A stretch of DNA of 64,000 nt from Paenibacillus gallinarum (lineage in GTDB: Bacteria > Bacillota > Bacilli > Paenibacillales > Paenibacillaceae), in contig NZ_JACSQL010000003.1 in NCBI RefSeq assembly GCF_014836635.1, positions 330,437 to 394,436 on the forward strand. The letters are read 5' to 3'. The translations under genes and the position numbers were made by a program. Below, piece by piece: positions 9,413-17,521 of this stretch (positions within the stretch are counted from its first letter, which is position 1; the number at the start of each line of letters is the position of its first letter). Below the pieces are notes generated by a model. That model saw only the letters and a program-made list of their open reading frames with translations, was not told the origin of the DNA and made no database searches.

Positions 9413-10018
9413 ATGTTTCAACATAGTAATCAGCATTACGAAGAAGTTAACTTCAGCACTCAAGATTTAAGGTATGGAGAACTCATCAGCTGTACATTTT
9501 ATCGTTGTTCGTTCATGAACGGTTCATTGGAAGAGATCACGTCCAGCAACTGCCGGTTTATGGAGTGTGATTTTCGTGGAGCATCTCTGAACGGTTCCAT
9601 TCATAAAGAAAGTGCATTTGAGAATTGCAACTTTAAAGGAGCTAATCTTTATGTTTCGAAATTTGAACAATGTAAAATGACGGGCTCCGATTTTTCAGGT
9701 GCAGATATTGATGGCATCACGATCGTCGAAGGGGATTGGTCATATACAAATCTAAGACATTCCCGGCTTAATAAACAGGATTTGCGAGGAGTTAAGTTTT
9801 ATGAAGCTGACTTGTCAGGTGCCAATCTGGAAAAAGCCGATTTAAGAAATAGTGATTTAACAATGGCAGTATTAGCTAAAGCGAATATGCAGGGGGCTGA
9901 CCTAAGAGGATCTGCGATGCAAGGCGTGGATTTCAAAACGCTGAGCATTGCAGGCGTGCGAATGGACACGGATCAGGCGGTATTGTTTACACTTTCTCAT
10001 GGAGCAAAGGTGGACTAA
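9413..10018 (+). CDS. Qnr-like pentapeptide repeat protein
   Basis: 201 aa, built almost wholly of A(D/N)LXX-type five-residue repeats such as CDFRGASL, CNFKGANL, SDFSGADI, ADLSGANL and ADLRNSDL, which fold as a right-handed quadrilateral beta-helix. Length and the C-terminal pattern (GVRMDTDQAVLF before a short tail) resemble Qnr proteins, which mimic B-DNA and shield gyrase from quinolones. A central break near residues 105-120 (EGDWSYTNLRHS) matches where Qnr has a larger loop. AGGAGG precedes ATG 9413. Two TTGACA boxes lie upstream (9332 and 9361) but no well-spaced -10 could be assigned. Whether it protects gyrase is unknown. Confidence 0.85.
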   Translation: MFQHSNQHYEEVNFSTQDLRYGELISCTFYRCSFMNGSLEEITSSNCRFMECDFRGASLNGSIHKESAFENCNFKGANLYVSKFEQCKMTGSDFSGADIDGITIVEGDWSYTNLRHSRLNKQDLRGVKFYEADLSGANLEKADLRNSDLTMAVLAKANMQGADLRGSAMQGVDFKTLSIAGVRMDTDQAVLFTLSHGAKVD

Positions 10019-10045
10019 CGAGCGGAACTAGAGAAAACAAAAGAT

Positions 10046-10080
10046 AACACCGGTATAATGCTGGTGTTTTTGTCTTTTTT
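10046..10080 (+). terminator. Terminator after pentapeptide gene
   Basis: AACACC and GGTGTT arms enclose an 11-base loop and are followed by TTTTGTCTTTTTT. Confidence 0.7.
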
Positions 10081-10111
10081 AAATCTAATGTTTTTTACGC
10101 AAAAATAAGTA

Positions 10112-10137
10112 AGAACCGTCTTACATAAGACGGTTCT
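10112..10137 (-). terminator. Terminator hairpin overlapping the stop of the leftward gene
   Basis: AGAACCGTCTTA and TAAGACGGTTCT are perfect arms. The stop codon of the leftward gene sits inside the hairpin, so the last codons form one arm; leftward transcription then meets a T-rich stretch. Confidence 0.75.
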
Positions 10138-10483
10138 CCAAAGATTCGATTGCAAGGAGTAGTGCAGTTAAGCGACGCTCATTTAATGTTTTTTGAGAAC
10201 TGCCTTCTTTTGCTTTTGTTATTTGTTTTTCAATAGAGGGAAGGATACCTTGCAGGACTTCTTTAGAAGTCAATATGATTTCTTCGTTATAGTTAAAATC
10301 CTCCTCATTCCAAGTCCCTTTTAAGCTTTCTAAACCAATCTTCACTGCGTTCAGTCTTTTTTTGACAAGAGTTGTGCTTGAACCTTTTTCTGTCATGGTT
10401 TTATAAGCATTCGTAAGTTTATTCATCGTTGACTCCAAGGATTTAATGGACAAATCCTGGATTTCTTGGCTAACCGTATTCAT
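10121..10483 (-). CDS. Hypothetical helical protein with internal duplication
   Basis: 120 aa from ATG 10483; a TTG six bases upstream is possible, and neither has a strong ribosome binding site. No family recognised. The sequence is charged and helical without signal or membrane segment. It contains a two-fold repeat: GSSTTLVKKRLNAVKIGLESL in the first half and GSSQKTLNERRLTALLLAIE in the second, each preceded by a Lys-rich helix. The neighbouring AraC gene on the same strand ends well upstream, so this may be a separate transcript. Function unknown. Confidence 0.75.
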   Translation of the reverse strand: MNTVSQEIQDLSIKSLESTMNKLTNAYKTMTEKGSSTTLVKKRLNAVKIGLESLKGTWNEEDFNYNEEIILTSKEVLQGILPSIEKQITKAKEGSSQKTLNERRLTALLLAIESLENRLM

Positions 10484-10570
10484 ATACAAACCACACTTTC
10501 ATTTTAATAAACCAACATCCTTTAACAAGTTGCTAAACGCTTTGCTCTCACCTTGGCATTTTCCGAATAC

Positions 10571-11371
10571 TCATCCTTTATCTTTTCTAAACTTTGCTGG
10601 GCTTACCCCTATCATTCTACGAAACAGATTGGCAAAATGATTATAGTTATTAAATCCTACATCATGTGCTGCTTCGGTTGCCGTTCTCCCCATATGTTCC
10701 ATATAGATAGCAGCCTGCTTGATTCTCATTCGATTCACATGTTCAATCATACTTTCACCCATTTCTTCTTTAAAAAGATGAGACAGTCTTGAAGAAGATA
10801 AGCCGGCGGCATCTGCTAAATCTTGAATTCGTATCTCGTTATTCATAGAGTGAGACAGGTTTTGCAAAGTAAGGATGATTCGCGGGTCGTGCTTTCTATG
10901 TAATTGCTGTGCGAGTAGCAGGATAATCTCCCGAATTGTATTTTCACATAAAGCATACCAATAATCCGATCGCTCTCTAGCATGATAGAGGATATGTTCC
11001 AATCCATCGGTAACTCGTTGCTGGGTATATCCATCCGGGATAGGTACGATAAGAAACTCTTCCTGAGGCAAATAACTTATTTCCATGAGTTTATGAAAAT
11101 GAACCCAGATAAAGTTCCAACGACAGCCTTCCACTGTACCATATTCATGAGGAGTGTCGGCACGTAGTAGTCCAAGTTCTCCTGCATGTATATGTTTACA
11201 CCCCTCTGGTGTATGGAAATATCCTTCCCCTTCGAGTGTGTATACCATGAGCCAGTCTCCCATTCCCTTGGGGCGGCTGTGACTATATGTGTCGTCTTCA
11301 TTAAAATGTCCGCTCAGAATATCTCCATAACGCGTAGCTGTATAATTCACAGTTCGATATTGAGGAGCCAT
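10571..11371 (-). CDS. AraC-family transcriptional regulator (with cupin-like N domain)
   Basis: 266 aa. ATG 11371 is chosen because GAATTAGGAGG precedes it; a 13-residue longer form has no site. N-terminal part (about 1-130) has cupin features (HTPEGCKHIHAGELGLL, TPHEYGTVEG) for sensing a sugar. C-terminal AraC DNA-binding domain has two helix-turn-helix units, the second with ATEAAHDVGFNNYNHFANLF. Such regulators activate neighbouring carbohydrate genes; the divergent PhyH and GH105 genes are the likely targets. Confidence 0.9.
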   Translation of the reverse strand: MAPQYRTVNYTATRYGDILSGHFNEDDTYSHSRPKGMGDWLMVYTLEGEGYFHTPEGCKHIHAGELGLLRADTPHEYGTVEGCRWNFIWVHFHKLMEISYLPQEEFLIVPIPDGYTQQRVTDGLEHILYHARERSDYWYALCENTIREIILLLAQQLHRKHDPRIILTLQNLSHSMNNEIRIQDLADAAGLSSSRLSHLFKEEMGESMIEHVNRMRIKQAAIYMEHMGRTATEAAHDVGFNNYNHFANLFRRMIGVSPAKFRKDKG

Positions 11372-11505
11372 GCATTGTCCTCCTAATTCGAGATCGGTAG
11401 CAGAATCCATGCAGTTTACAGCAAGAATCCTACTTCTTATCTATTATGGATTCCTGTAAGCTGTTGTCAACCGATAAGGTATGTTTAATAAGGAGATGAG
11501 TAGCC

Positions 11506-12315
11506 GTGAACAAAGAGTTGAAAACGCTATCCCCCGATCAGTGGAATCTGTTTCAAAAGGAAGGGTATATCATCGTAAAAGGGCTGTTTAGTGAAGAGGA
11601 TCTATGCCGGATTGATGATACATTTGATGATATCAGTAATTCATTTATTCCAGGTTATTTCGAACCTGATTTGGAGACTGCTTCAGGCGATCCACTGAAA
11701 CGGTACCCAAGGGTCATGCATCCGCACCGTTTCAATGAAACGGCTAAATCCTACATGCTGCATAAACCGGTACTTGAAGTACTTGAAGATCTCTATGGTG
11801 AAGAAGCGCTAGCTGCACAAAGTATGTTCTATTATAAGCCACCCGGCTCCCGAGGTCAGGCACTGCATCAAGATAATTTTTATTTACAGGTAGAGCCTGG
11901 CAACTGTATAGCGGCTTGGACTGCCATTGATCCTGCTACACTTGAGAATGGCGGACTGCTTGTAGTACCTCAAACTAGCGAACATGATATCGTATGTCCG
12001 GAAGAGGCGGATTCCAAAGAATCTTTTACGACGCACTATGTGAAACCGCCAAAGGATACATCAGCCATACCTGCAATTATGGATCGTGGAGATGTATTAT
12101 TTTTTAATGGGAATCTTATTCACGGTTCGTACCGGAACAAAACAAAAGATCAATTCCGCCGCGCTTTTATCTGCCACTATGTGGGTGCATCCGCCACTCA
12201 TATCAGTAATCATTATCGTCCTCTGTATCGTGCAGACGGTTCTGCCATTGATCTTGAGATAAATCCGGATGGGGGACCTTGCGGTGTAGAGTTCGATAAT
12301 GTTTATCCTCATTAA
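11506..12315 (+). CDS. Phytanoyl-CoA dioxygenase (PhyH) family Fe(II)/2-oxoglutarate oxygenase
   Basis: 269 aa from GTG 11506, with AAGGAG upstream. The iron facial triad is visible as H121-x-D123 in LHQDNF, with a distal His in LIHGSYRNKT, and the 2-oxoglutarate Arg ten residues later. Family members hydroxylate small molecules or modified sugars. It lies between a divergent AraC gene and a GH105 hydrolase, so a role in modifying a plant glycan breakdown product is suggested, but the substrate is unknown. The gene has its own gap of 122 bases before the GH105 gene. Confidence 0.88.
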   Translation: MNKELKTLSPDQWNLFQKEGYIIVKGLFSEEDLCRIDDTFDDISNSFIPGYFEPDLETASGDPLKRYPRVMHPHRFNETAKSYMLHKPVLEVLEDLYGEEALAAQSMFYYKPPGSRGQALHQDNFYLQVEPGNCIAAWTAIDPATLENGGLLVVPQTSEHDIVCPEEADSKESFTTHYVKPPKDTSAIPAIMDRGDVLFFNGNLIHGSYRNKTKDQFRRAFICHYVGASATHISNHYRPLYRADGSAIDLEINPDGGPCGVEFDNVYPH

Positions 12316-12367
12316 TCATGTGCACTCAAATGGGATTAAGACGGAAAACTCTATATCAATTACCAAT

Positions 12368-12382
12368 TGTGAACGCTATAAT
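12368..12382 (+). promoter_or_regulatory. cre-like site overlapping TATAAT before GH105 gene
   Basis: TGTGAACGCTATAAT fits TGWNANCGNTNWCA at 12 of 14 positions and contains a perfect TATAAT (12377-12382). No good -35 is visible, fitting an activator-dependent promoter. The same GAACGC..TATAATATG layout recurs before the GH53 gene at 36492. Confidence 0.4.
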
Positions 12383-12437
12383 ATGATCTATATGAATTGC
12401 CTATTATGAAAGACTAGACGAAGGAGGTAGGAAAATA

Positions 12438-13574
12438 ATGATCCTGATTCAATCAGAGTGTGAGTGGGCAACAAAGGTGGCTGCTTCCATCATGGAACGA
12501 ACACCTAAGCTGTATGAGGGTGAAGGCTATAATGGAAAATGGTCATATGATTACGGTGTAATATTGAAAGGATTCGCGAAACTGTGGCAGATTACCGGTG
12601 AAGCTCAATATTTTCAGTACATTCGGGACAATATGGATCATTTCATACAGGATGATGGTACGATTCGAGGATACCGTCAGGAAGAATATAATATTGATCA
12701 TATAAACAATGGTAAGCTTCTGTTTGTACTATACAATGAGACAGGTGAAGAAAAATATAAAAAGGCTGCTGCTCTCCTTCGCGATCAACTTCGCAGCCAT
12801 CCGCGCACTTCGGAAGGCGCTTTTTGGCATAAACAAGTATACCCTCATCAGATCTGGCTGGATGGGCTTTATATGGGATCGCCTTTTTACTTAGAGTACT
12901 TGCTGAATTTTGAACAGGATGGTGATATTGGAGATGTGACCCGGCAATTTATTCTTTGTGAACGGCATACCAAAGACGAACAGACGGGACTCTTATTCCA
13001 TGCTTGGGACGAGAAACGGGAACAGCCGTGGGCAGATCGGGTAACGGGATTATCACCGAATTTTTGGGGAAGGTCACTTGGTTGGTATGTGATGGCTTTA
13101 GTTGATGTCCTGGAACTTTTGCCAGCAAATCATCAAGATCGAGGGGAGCTTACTCGTATCTTGAATGATACTTTAGACGCTCTTCGTGAGGTGCAGGATC
13201 CGGATTCGGGTGTATGGTATCAAGTAGTAAATGAAGGGTCACGCAAAGGTAACTATTTGGAAGCTTCCGCTTCCAGTATGATTGTATACGCGATTGCTAA
13301 AGGGCTTCGTCTGAATTTGCTTTCTTCGGAATGGTTGAATGTATTAGATCAGGCCTATGCTGGTCTTATTGCTGAATTTATTCTGGAGACAAAAGAAGGC
13401 TGGGTTAACCTGAATAAAAATTGCCAGGTTGCAGGACTTGGTGGCAATTCCCGCCGAGATGGAACTTATGCCTACTATATCAGTGAACCGATCATTACGA
13501 ATGATCAAAAGGGACTGGGAGCATTTTTGCAGGCAACCACGGAATATGAGAATCTAAACCGGCCTACTCACTAA
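12438..13574 (+). CDS. GH105 unsaturated uronyl hydrolase (YteR/YesR-like)
   Basis: 378 aa, no signal peptide, so cytoplasmic. AAGGAGG precedes ATG 12438. The (alpha/alpha)6 barrel family is recognised from YGVILKGFAKLWQITGE near the N-terminus, NIDHINNGKLL, and WLDGLYMG, which holds the catalytic D142. Family enzymes hydrate and split the unsaturated galacturonyl-rhamnose or related disaccharides left by polysaccharide lyases. It would work downstream of secreted lyases such as the PL1 enzyme at 44.5 kb. Confidence 0.92.
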   Translation: MILIQSECEWATKVAASIMERTPKLYEGEGYNGKWSYDYGVILKGFAKLWQITGEAQYFQYIRDNMDHFIQDDGTIRGYRQEEYNIDHINNGKLLFVLYNETGEEKYKKAAALLRDQLRSHPRTSEGAFWHKQVYPHQIWLDGLYMGSPFYLEYLLNFEQDGDIGDVTRQFILCERHTKDEQTGLLFHAWDEKREQPWADRVTGLSPNFWGRSLGWYVMALVDVLELLPANHQDRGELTRILNDTLDALREVQDPDSGVWYQVVNEGSRKGNYLEASASSMIVYAIAKGLRLNLLSSEWLNVLDQAYAGLIAEFILETKEGWVNLNKNCQVAGLGGNSRRDGTYAYYISEPIITNDQKGLGAFLQATTEYENLNRPTH

Positions 13575-13620
13575 GCCATATAAAATCAAAAGTTAAATAA
13601 TCAGAGGATGTATACTGTAG

Positions 13621-13650
13621 AAGTCGCCAAATTTGGCGGCTTTTTTGTTT
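13621..13650 (+). terminator. Terminator after GH105 gene
   Basis: AAGTCGCCAA and TTTGGCGGCTT arms, followed by TTTTTTG. Confidence 0.85.
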
Positions 13651-13740
13651 TTTGTTTTTTGTTTCATACTTGAATTCTATTAGTAAGGGTCAGCAAGCAG
13701 TTAATCATGATACATACATATGAAAAATAATAAACATCAT

Positions 13741-13787
13741 GTCTATCAACTATTCTAGTGAATATAGACGTATTTCCGTAACGGAAA
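13741..13787. promoter_or_regulatory. Two inverted repeats upstream of glycosyltransferase gene
   Basis: GTCTAT ... ATAGAC (13741-13769) and TTTCCG-TAA-CGGAAA (13773-13787) lie 55-100 bases before ATG 13842. They could be operators or leader structures; no family assigned. Confidence 0.35.
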
Positions 13788-13841
13788 CTCACTTCCTTCC
13801 ATAGTATATAAAATAGATTTTGAGACAGTGGAGGGAGAATT

Positions 13842-14912
13842 ATGGAAGCAATACGTTTACTCATGATTATAGATAAGTTCGAGGTAGGTGGAACAGAGAC
13901 ATATGTATCCGCTGTCGTAGAAGAATTGTTGAGACGTAAGATTGCTGTCTATGTAGCAGGTAAACCAGGTAATCTACTGTCAAAGTTTAAAGCGATTGGT
14001 TGTCCTACTTTTACGAATATTCGTAATCAGGAAAAGTTTGAGAGATGGATTGTAAAACATAAGATTAACATGATCAATGCTCACCACGAAACGACGGGAA
14101 CACTCGGCAGCCAACTCAGCAAGAAACTGAAAATCCCATTTATATTCACCATCCACGGAACCTACTATCCACGCTCCCTGATTAATAGAGTCATGAAGAA
14201 ATGCGACGAACGTAAGGCCGTAATCAGTGTCAGTTTTCCCGTGAAAAAATGGCTTGAAGAAAAAAACATCTCCTCCATTGTGATCCCAAACGGTATCAAT
14301 ACAGAACAATTTATATATAGCAAAAATAGAGAACTTCTCAAACAGCTTGGCATACCTAGAAAATCGAGAGTGCTCTTGTATGTCAGTCGCTTAGAAGACG
14401 AAAAAGGAGATGTCTGCAAAGATTTCATTCGAGCGGCTCAGCGTTTTATGGATAAAGAAGCGGATGTACAGGTGGTAATCGTCGGCGGTGGTCCCGATCT
14501 GAATAGTGTACAAAAACTGGCTGCAAAAAAACACGCTCAGCGAATTCATATATTAGGAGAGAGACTAGACACGGTCTCACTATTCTCCATCAGCGATGTG
14601 GTAATTGGTACAGGAAGAGTTGCCCTTGAAGCCATGTCCTGTAAACGCCCAGTGATTGCGATTGGCAGTAAAGGGGTCTTTGGTATTGTGAAACCAGAAA
14701 ATTTTAATGTGGCCTGGAAGTATTATTTTGGGGATCACAGAGCTAAACAAACGGCGGATACGAAAAGAATTGAGCGATTAATCGGTGCTGCACTCCGTTC
14801 AAAGAAAACATCTGCCGTATGGGGAGACGCAGGACGAGAGTTTGTTAAGAATAAGTTTCATATATCAGGTATCACGGATAAGTTACTCGCTGTATATCAC
14901 AAGATGGTCTAA
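13842..14912 (+). CDS. GT4-family glycosyltransferase
   Basis: 356 aa, GT-B fold. GGAGGGAG precedes ATG 13842. N-terminal half starts with LLMIIDKFEVGGTETYV, the glycine-rich loop of retaining GT4 enzymes. The C-terminal half has LYVSRLEDEKGD and VVIVGGGPDLNSVQKLA, and the donor site GRVALEAMSCKRPVIAIG in place of the usual EPFGLVLLEA. No signal peptide. Twenty bases before the PIG-L gene, so co-transcribed. It would add a sugar to a surface or spore glycan; acceptor unknown. Confidence 0.88.
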   Translation: MEAIRLLMIIDKFEVGGTETYVSAVVEELLRRKIAVYVAGKPGNLLSKFKAIGCPTFTNIRNQEKFERWIVKHKINMINAHHETTGTLGSQLSKKLKIPFIFTIHGTYYPRSLINRVMKKCDERKAVISVSFPVKKWLEEKNISSIVIPNGINTEQFIYSKNRELLKQLGIPRKSRVLLYVSRLEDEKGDVCKDFIRAAQRFMDKEADVQVVIVGGGPDLNSVQKLAAKKHAQRIHILGERLDTVSLFSISDVVIGTGRVALEAMSCKRPVIAIGSKGVFGIVKPENFNVAWKYYFGDHRAKQTADTKRIERLIGAALRSKKTSAVWGDAGREFVKNKFHISGITDKLLAVYHKMV

Positions 14913-14932
14913 AGAAGCTGGGGGATTGCTTT

Positions 14933-15433
14933 ATGATAAACAAACTTATGATTGTCGCTCATCCGGATGACGAGATTATCTTTGGAGGAGCTTTTCTTTT
15001 AGCTGAAAAGGGATGGAAGGTCATTTGTGTAACAAATGGCGGAAATAAAGTTCGTTCCAAAGAGTTTAGAAAAGTGATGAAAGACATTGGAGCTAAATAT
15101 GAAATGTGGGATTACAAGGATAAATGGGGAGGAGATTTTAACCGTAAGTCGTTAAAGAAAGATATAGAGAACGTGCTTAAAGCGAGTCCCGAGATTAACA
15201 TGATCGTTACCCATAGTAAGGGAGGAGAGTACGGACACTCGCAGCATAAAGCTCTGCATGAGATTGTGAAAGAGATTGCACCCGATAAACTATATATTTT
15301 CAAACGTTCGAAGCAAAAATTGGACAAAGGAGTATTGAGGCGAAAATATACGCTGCTCAAACGATATAAAAGTCAGGATATTGATTGGTTGAAAAAATAT
15401 ATTGAATACGAGAATATACGAAAATACAAATAA
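14933..15433 (+). CDS. PIG-L/LmbE-family N-acetylglucosaminyl deacetylase-like protein
   Basis: 166 aa, shorter than usual (about 220). The zinc motif AHPDDEI is at residues 7-13 and the distal His in GGEYGHSQHKAL. ATG 14933 has GGGGGA upstream. Relatives such as MshB and BshB remove acetyl from GlcNAc-linked substrates. Its coupling to a glycosyltransferase suggests deacetylation of a glycan or nucleotide-linked amino sugar rather than bacillithiol, though that cannot be excluded. Confidence 0.85.
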   Translation: MINKLMIVAHPDDEIIFGGAFLLAEKGWKVICVTNGGNKVRSKEFRKVMKDIGAKYEMWDYKDKWGGDFNRKSLKKDIENVLKASPEINMIVTHSKGGEYGHSQHKALHEIVKEIAPDKLYIFKRSKQKLDKGVLRRKYTLLKRYKSQDIDWLKKYIEYENIRKYK

Positions 15434-15468
15434 AATCGGATTTCCTTTTCTGAATATCATGGCGAAAA

Positions 15469-15512
15469 GGGCTGTGAGATGATCTCCATACGGAGTTCTC
15501 AGACAGCCCTCT
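15469..15512. terminator. Hairpin between convergent PIG-L and GT2 genes
   Basis: GGGCTGTGAGA and TCTCAGACAGCCC arms with an inner CTCCATACGGAG stem. No strong T-run, but the place between two convergent genes fits termination. Confidence 0.5.
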
Positions 15513-15557
15513 ACCTACCATTAGGATGGTTTGCTAAATTCTCTAATAGATGAGAAG

Positions 15558-16298
15558 TTAGGATGATTTATGAGAAAAAGGGTTAGCATACTCCTCATAA
15601 TCATCAGGAATATTAGCAGTTGCAAAGTTTGTGAAATCATCTGTGTAGGCGACGAGTTCGCAAGATTTCATATATTGTTTGGTGGCTCTTTTTTGCGTGT
15701 GAGATTGTATGTTTTTTCTGCGAACACAAACGTAATTTTTACTAGACACATAATAGATCTTATACCCAGCGTTGTAACACTTTTTCAACCATTTCGCGTC
15801 AGATCCTCCGATGGTATCCTCCGGAAACTTGATTTTTTTCCATACGCTTTTTCGAAAGAATAATGTTCCGCCTTTCAGCCTTCTTCCGAGCATGTGTTCT
15901 TTTCCTTGACGGTACTCCATGAGCGCTTTCTTTTCCTCGAAGTATACATAAGTGGAATGTTTACCGACGATCGGTGCTTTTTTTGCCCTCAAGGCGAGAA
16001 GAGATTCTTTTAAATAATGGGGTCCATAGTAATCATCATCATCGAATTTTGCGATAAAAGTTCCCTTTGCTCTTTCAATGGCCCAATTCAGACATTTTCC
16101 TAAAGTGTAACGCTCGGGGAGCTTGTAGACTCTCACATTATCATATTCTTTTGCTTTTTTCTTCCATGCTTTAAGACTCATACTGTCATTATTCAGGATA
16201 ATGATTAGTTCTTTATTCTGCCACTCCTGCCGTTCATAATTCGAAAAAATGTTGTCCATGAACTCGGGTCTCATGGTGCAAGCGATGATGGAAGCCAT
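15558..16298 (-). CDS. GT2-family glycosyltransferase
   Basis: 246 aa, GT-A fold. It begins ASIIACTMRPEFMDNIFSNY and carries the acidic metal/nucleotide motif FIAKFDDDDYYG near residue 90, and IGGSDAKWLKK later. No membrane segment. AAGGAG lies inside the end of the upstream GT4 gene, whose stop codon is one base before this start, so the pair is translationally tight. Role: transfer of one sugar in a surface or spore polysaccharide pathway. Confidence 0.87.
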   Translation of the reverse strand: MASIIACTMRPEFMDNIFSNYERQEWQNKELIIILNNDSMSLKAWKKKAKEYDNVRVYKLPERYTLGKCLNWAIERAKGTFIAKFDDDDYYGPHYLKESLLALRAKKAPIVGKHSTYVYFEEKKALMEYRQGKEHMLGRRLKGGTLFFRKSVWKKIKFPEDTIGGSDAKWLKKCYNAGYKIYYVSSKNYVCVRRKNIQSHTQKRATKQYMKSCELVAYTDDFTNFATANIPDDYEEYANPFSHKSS

Positions 16299-16299
16299 A

Positions 16300-17319
16300 T
16301 TATCTGTTCAACTCCTTATCTATAATCGCTTTTTTTTTACTCCATGTAGAATTTTTCGTTACTTTATATTTTTTCTTTTTGATTACCTTTTTATAAAGCT
16401 TTAAAAAGTTATCTGTCATTACTTTATCTGAATAATATTTCTTAACGTACAAGCGGCACGTTTTTGGGGAGGGATAAGATTTACCACTTTTCACTTTGCG
16501 CGACATCTCATTCACATTATTACAGAGTAGCTGTGGCAAGCCATGAAGGACTTCAGGAATGGCTCCTGCTTTGAATGCAAGCACGGGTGTGCCGCAAGCT
16601 AATGCTTCAATGAGAACTAAACCGAAAGGTTCATTCCAAGTGGAAGTAAATAGGACACAGCTTGCTTCAGATAACAGTTTCATTTTCTGAGCGCCGCCAA
16701 CAGGACCAATAAACCGGATCTTGTCATTTAAATGAGGTTTAATTTGTTCATTAAAGTACGCTACATAATTTGGGTTGTTATTAAAGGTCCCTGCGATAAT
16801 CAGCTCTTTGCCTGTTTTCTGCGCGACCTCAACGGCAAGATGAACACCTTTTCCACTCATCATTCTGCCAATAAAGAGTAAGTAACCTTTTTTCTGCTTT
16901 TTATAAGGGTAGTCACTTAGACGGATTCCATTATGAACATAATAGCCTTTTTTGTTGATGTCTCTTATTTTTTTGCTGACAAACACAGGGATTTGGCTTC
17001 CTGCCGCGCTTTTAGAATGTGAATTACGGATGGTGGGAATAGGAGGGTTAGACTTGGCTACGATGCCGTAGTGGTCATGAATGATATCTACATCAGAAGG
17101 AGTGTTTTTAATGATAAATTCTAGTTGTTCTTCTTTACTATCTGATGGATATTCAAACGTTTTCGTCGCACGGGTGTTCGATCCTTTTTTTGCAAAGAGA
17201 ATCACTTCATGCCCCCGATTAACTAATTCTTCCGTAAGATAATAAACATCTCGCTGCGTACCGCCGTAATCGATAGGCGGTACGGGAAGTGAATTTGTTG
17301 ATACTTGAACAATCTTCAA
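16300..17319 (-). CDS. GT4-family glycosyltransferase
   Basis: 339 aa, GT-B fold. N-terminus MKIVQVSTNSLPVPPIDYGG with the glycine loop; C-terminal Rossmann half with LLFIGRMMSGKGVHLAVEVA and the retaining-enzyme motif WNEPFGLVLIEALACGTPV. The tail is Lys-rich (KKVIKKKKYKVTKNS). GGAGGC precedes ATG 17319. First gene of a leftward pair with the GT2 gene and divergent from the nucleotidyltransferase gene. Opening motif LPVPPIxxGG resembles spore-associated YtcC/CotSA-type enzymes; a spore role is only a suggestion. Confidence 0.88.
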   Translation of the reverse strand: MKIVQVSTNSLPVPPIDYGGTQRDVYYLTEELVNRGHEVILFAKKGSNTRATKTFEYPSDSKEEQLEFIIKNTPSDVDIIHDHYGIVAKSNPPIPTIRNSHSKSAAGSQIPVFVSKKIRDINKKGYYVHNGIRLSDYPYKKQKKGYLLFIGRMMSGKGVHLAVEVAQKTGKELIIAGTFNNNPNYVAYFNEQIKPHLNDKIRFIGPVGGAQKMKLLSEASCVLFTSTWNEPFGLVLIEALACGTPVLAFKAGAIPEVLHGLPQLLCNNVNEMSRKVKSGKSYPSPKTCRLYVKKYYSDKVMTDNFLKLYKKVIKKKKYKVTKNSTWSKKKAIIDKELNR

Positions 17320-17521
17320 AATGAATCTGCCTCCTTTGAACTAGCCGAAGCTAAGCCTTGCTACTCCACATTCTATGCTGATTGCTTTGGGATGGAATGG
17401 GCCTTTTTAGAACCTATTAAACTAATGACTCTTTCTCCTTTAAGGTACGAGAATCCAATCCAAAGCTATTTATTTTTCATAGAATATTGAGAATGTAGTA
17501 ATGAAAGGAGTGTGCGATCCT

